Source: Pseudomonadota bacterium (lineage in GTDB: Bacteria > Pseudomonadota > Gammaproteobacteria > Burkholderiales > SCOH01). Taken from it: 5,455 nucleotides of DNA. The notes beneath the pieces were generated by a model that saw nothing but the letters and a program-made list of their open reading frames with translations, made no database searches and had not been told where the DNA came from. Of this stretch, positions 5,417-5,455 are shown piece by piece (position 1 is the stretch's first letter; the number at the start of each line of letters is the position of its first letter). Made by a program: the position numbers and the translations under genes. The DNA is taken from the NCBI GenBank assembly GCA_030917985.1, contig JAUPTR010000088.1:1-5455 (forward strand), in the 5' to 3' direction.

Positions 5417-5455
5417 TCTGCTGCCTGCCACCGGGCAGATTGCCGTGAATGTGCG
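5417..5455. other. Short downstream flank of phoR with a small hairpin
   Basis: A tight hairpin CTGCC-ACCG-GGCAG lies at 5425-5438, and an alternative pairing joins ATCTGC (5416-5421, using the last base of the stop codon) with GCAGAT (5435-5440). What follows is ATTGCCG, with no run of Ts before the window ends, so I do not call it a terminator. No start of a following gene can be supported in these 39 bases. Confidence 0.35.

Noticed and set aside
5416..5440. Rho-independent terminator after phoR
   Set aside because: The stem is only 5-6 bp and no T-tract follows before the window ends.
1..5455. Horizontally acquired or mobile-element content
   Set aside because: All six genes are core housekeeping families with similar GC-rich codon use. 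No transposase, integrase, tRNA-end, terminal inverted repeats or direct target duplications are visible.

Overview
The window looks like ordinary core chromosome of a Gram-negative proteobacterium, most probably a betaproteobacterium. The support is GC-rich third codon positions, a DUF971-ubiE-ubiJ-ubiB cluster of the kind found in that class, and PhoB/PhoR proteins that keep the residue layout of the E. coli pair. A Neisseriales-type host is my guess and rests on general protein resemblance only. I see no insertion sequence, phage gene, CRISPR array, tRNA or rRNA.

Left part (1-3136, all minus strand): a tightly packed operon read right to left. It holds a small DUF971 (GBBH-like N-terminal domain) gene, then ubiE (C-methyltransferase), ubiJ (SCP2-type lipid-binding accessory factor) and ubiB (atypical protein kinase-like/ATPase). 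UbiB runs off the left edge just before its expected C-terminal membrane anchor. Junctions are a 4-nt ATGA overlap, a directly abutting TAA-ATG, and a 13-nt gap, so the genes are very likely co-transcribed and partly translationally coupled. Together they serve late ubiquinone (and, through UbiE, menaquinone if present) biosynthesis.

Middle (3137-3336): a 200-bp divergent intergenic region. It carries two small perfect hairpins on the ubi side. On the phoB side are 7-mers spaced 11 bp apart that resemble a Pho box, with a plausible -10 correctly placed, which suggests PhoB autoregulation.

Right part (3337-5416, plus strand): phoB (response regulator) and phoR (membrane sensor histidine kinase), the phosphate-starvation two-component system. 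PhoR starts at a TTG codon with a good Shine-Dalgarno sequence. The 79-bp gap between them holds a possible extended -10 promoter and a small inverted repeat. The last 39 bases hold one short hairpin and no recognisable gene.

I did not find a novel system. The most useful leads are the phased repeat array upstream of phoB, the possible internal phoR promoter, and the uncharacterised DUF971 gene locked into the ubiquinone operon.
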